From assembly GCA_018623995.1 (NCBI GenBank), contig JAAZUV010000074.1:1-6767 (forward strand): DNA of 6,767 nt, read 5' to 3'. This document shows, one piece after another, positions 5,425-6,767 of the stretch. The stretch comes from Methanobacteriota archaeon. Its GTDB lineage: Archaea > Thermoplasmatota > Poseidoniia > Poseidoniales > Poseidoniaceae. The notes below the pieces were generated by a model. That model had not been told where the DNA came from. It saw only the letters and a program-made list of their open reading frames with translations, and made no database searches. Numbering within the stretch: the first letter of the stretch is position 1; each line of letters starts with the position of its first letter. Both the position numbers and the translations under genes were made by a program.

Positions 5425-6759
5425 ATGGTCCAACGTCCAAGAGGTACGCGTGACTTTGGTCCAACCGAAATGAAACGGCGACTTGCGTTTGAATCGCTTC
5501 TTGAGGAGCAAGCCCGCCGTCACGGCTTCTCTCGTGTTCAGACACCCATCTTCGAATCGCTCGACTTGTTTACTGCAAAGTCAGGACCTGGTGTTGTTTC
5601 CCAACTCTATGCGTTCCAAGACAAAGGAGAACGCGATCTAACCTTGCGTCCAGAATTGACGGCTCCAGTCATGCGAATGGTTGCTGAAGAACTTCGTAAT
5701 GAAACAAAACCACTCCGTCTCTCCTATTACGGTCAGTGTTTCCGTTATGAGGAATTCAAGAAGGGGCGTTATCGAGAATTCTATCAGTATGGTGTTGAAC
5801 TAATCGGTGCGACTGGTCCACTCGTTGAGGCAGAAGTCATTGCTCTCGCCATCAATATGTTGACCGAGGCTGGATTGAAGAATTGGGAATTGCGCATCGG
5901 TCACGTCGGTGTGCTCAAGCAAGTCCTCACTGGTATTGGCCTCGATGACACTTCAGAATCAGGAGAGCCTCCTCTCGCCTCAGCTATGCGTTTCCTCGAC
6001 AAAGCCGACTTTGATGGGTTGACAGCCTTGCTTGAAGCACAATCCATTTCCACCGATTTCGTCGCACCGCTCAAACAACTTTCTGAGTTGAAAGGAGGAA
6101 AGGAAACCATTGCATCCGCTCGTGAACTTCTCTCGTCGATGGATGGTGTTTCGCTTGAGGCGTTGGCTGATCTTGAATCGACCATTAACTCGATTGGACA
6201 ACTTGCACCATCACCTCCATCTCTTTCGATCAATCTCACCGTTGCACGAGGTTTGGATTATTACACGGGAACCGTGTTCGAAGTCCACGTACCTGAATTA
6301 GGTGGAGAGGGACAGGTTCTCGGTGGAGGTTCCTACAAACTGCTTCATCTGTTCGGCCTTGCAGACCTTGATCCATGCTGTGGGTTTGGTCTTGGTTTCG
6401 ATCGAGTTCTACTCGCCTTGGAAGCACAGGCTGCTGCTGAAGGCAGGAGTGAGGTTGTTCCTGGAGAAGAGGAAGAAACACCATTCCTTGCTATGATTCC
6501 ATTCAACATTGAGGTTTCAGAAGTGCTCGATTTGGTACGAGAATTACGCCAATCCGGCATCCGTGTCGAGATTGAACTTCGCTCTCGAAAGATTGGCAAA
6601 GCCATGGGTTGGGCCGACAGCATCGGTGCAAGTTACGCACTCGTTGTAGGTCCAAGAGATCTCGAACAAGGTCAAGCAACTGTCAAGCGACTTGCGGATG
6701 GAGAGCAACTTCCAGTCGCTCTCAATACGGACTCAATCCTTTCAGCGCTCAATGCTTGA
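5425..6759 (+). CDS. hisS: Histidyl-tRNA synthetase, archaeal type
   Basis: A 444-residue class II aminoacyl-tRNA synthetase that charges tRNA-His with histidine in the cytoplasm. The protein opens MVQRPRGTRDFGP, the usual family start. Motif 1 lies around VQTPIFESLDLFTAKSG. LRPELTAPVMRM (residues 74-85) is the archaeal-type version. Motif 2 is CFRYEEFKKGRYREF with ATP-binding Arg107. The histidine-specific motif ARGLDYYTGTVFEV holds catalytic Arg275. Motif 3 is GFGLGFDRVLLAL. An acidic linker (about 333-352) joins the anticodon-binding domain (about 354-444) with KIGKAMGWADSIGASYALVVG. One deviation is GGGSYK (300-305) where many family members have GGRYD. An in-frame ATG at 5383 would add 14 basic residues. 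I prefer 5425 because homologues usually begin just before RPRGTRDF, though neither start has a convincing ribosome binding site. The gene follows the GST gene by 67 bases and is probably a housekeeping gene unrelated to it. Confidence 0.96.
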   Translation: MVQRPRGTRDFGPTEMKRRLAFESLLEEQARRHGFSRVQTPIFESLDLFTAKSGPGVVSQLYAFQDKGERDLTLRPELTAPVMRMVAEELRNETKPLRLSYYGQCFRYEEFKKGRYREFYQYGVELIGATGPLVEAEVIALAINMLTEAGLKNWELRIGHVGVLKQVLTGIGLDDTSESGEPPLASAMRFLDKADFDGLTALLEAQSISTDFVAPLKQLSELKGGKETIASARELLSSMDGVSLEALADLESTINSIGQLAPSPPSLSINLTVARGLDYYTGTVFEVHVPELGGEGQVLGGGSYKLLHLFGLADLDPCCGFGLGFDRVLLALEAQAAAEGRSEVVPGEEEETPFLAMIPFNIEVSEVLDLVRELRQSGIRVEIELRSRKIGKAMGWADSIGASYALVVGPRDLEQGQATVKRLADGEQLPVALNTDSILSALNA

Positions 6760-6767
6760 AGGATCAC

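Noticed and set aside
4863..5426. 187-codon antisense frame across the GST gene and hisS start
   Set aside because: It is antisense to the conserved C-terminal half of the GST family protein and has no family features.
6760..6767. Ribosome binding site of a following gene in AGGATCAC
   Set aside because: Only eight bases remain after the hisS stop, with no start codon visible, so no call can be supported.

Overview
This window most likely comes from a marine euryarchaeon of the Marine Group II / Poseidoniales type (inference, moderate confidence). Two observations support this. The histidyl-tRNA synthetase carries archaeal-type motif text (LRPELTAPVMRM, where typical bacterial enzymes have LRPEGTA). 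The surface protease also carries Asp-rich calcium-type loops of a kind I associate with secreted proteins of this group. Two genes have ribosome binding sites that match the tail of prokaryotic 16S rRNA, which is compatible but not diagnostic. All genes are on the + strand and densely packed, with no gap over 70 bases. I found no tRNA, rRNA, CRISPR array, insertion sequence or attachment site.

Bases 1-4354 hold a compact three-gene group. The first gene, cut off at its 5' end by the window edge, is an M14 zinc carboxypeptidase with every expected catalytic residue, calcium-loop insertions inside the catalytic domain, an even number of ectodomain cysteines and a C-terminal membrane anchor. 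Ten bases downstream is a 12-helix SLC6/NSS-family sodium-coupled transporter. Fifteen bases after that is an unrecognised 200-residue protein with one N-terminal membrane helix, a charged helical segment and an acidic tail. The reading I favour is protein scavenging: the surface enzyme trims amino acids from external peptides and the sodium symporter imports them. The third protein may be an accessory factor, but its function is unknown.

Bases 4355-4406 form a short gap with a perfect 8-bp hairpin whose arms are a Shine-Dalgarno-like sequence and its complement. This probably marks a boundary between transcription units. Then comes a glutathionyl-hydroquinone reductase (Xi-class GST, YqjG/ECM4 type), unexpected in an archaeon because most archaea are not known to make glutathione, so a bacterial origin is plausible. 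Last is hisS, complete with its stop codon eight bases before the window ends.

I see no wholly new multi-gene defence or mobile system. The more interesting signals are the calcium loops built into the peptidase fold, a transporter with Ser at the position that separates chloride-dependent from chloride-independent NSS proteins, the unknown membrane protein beside that transporter, and the SD/anti-SD hairpin.
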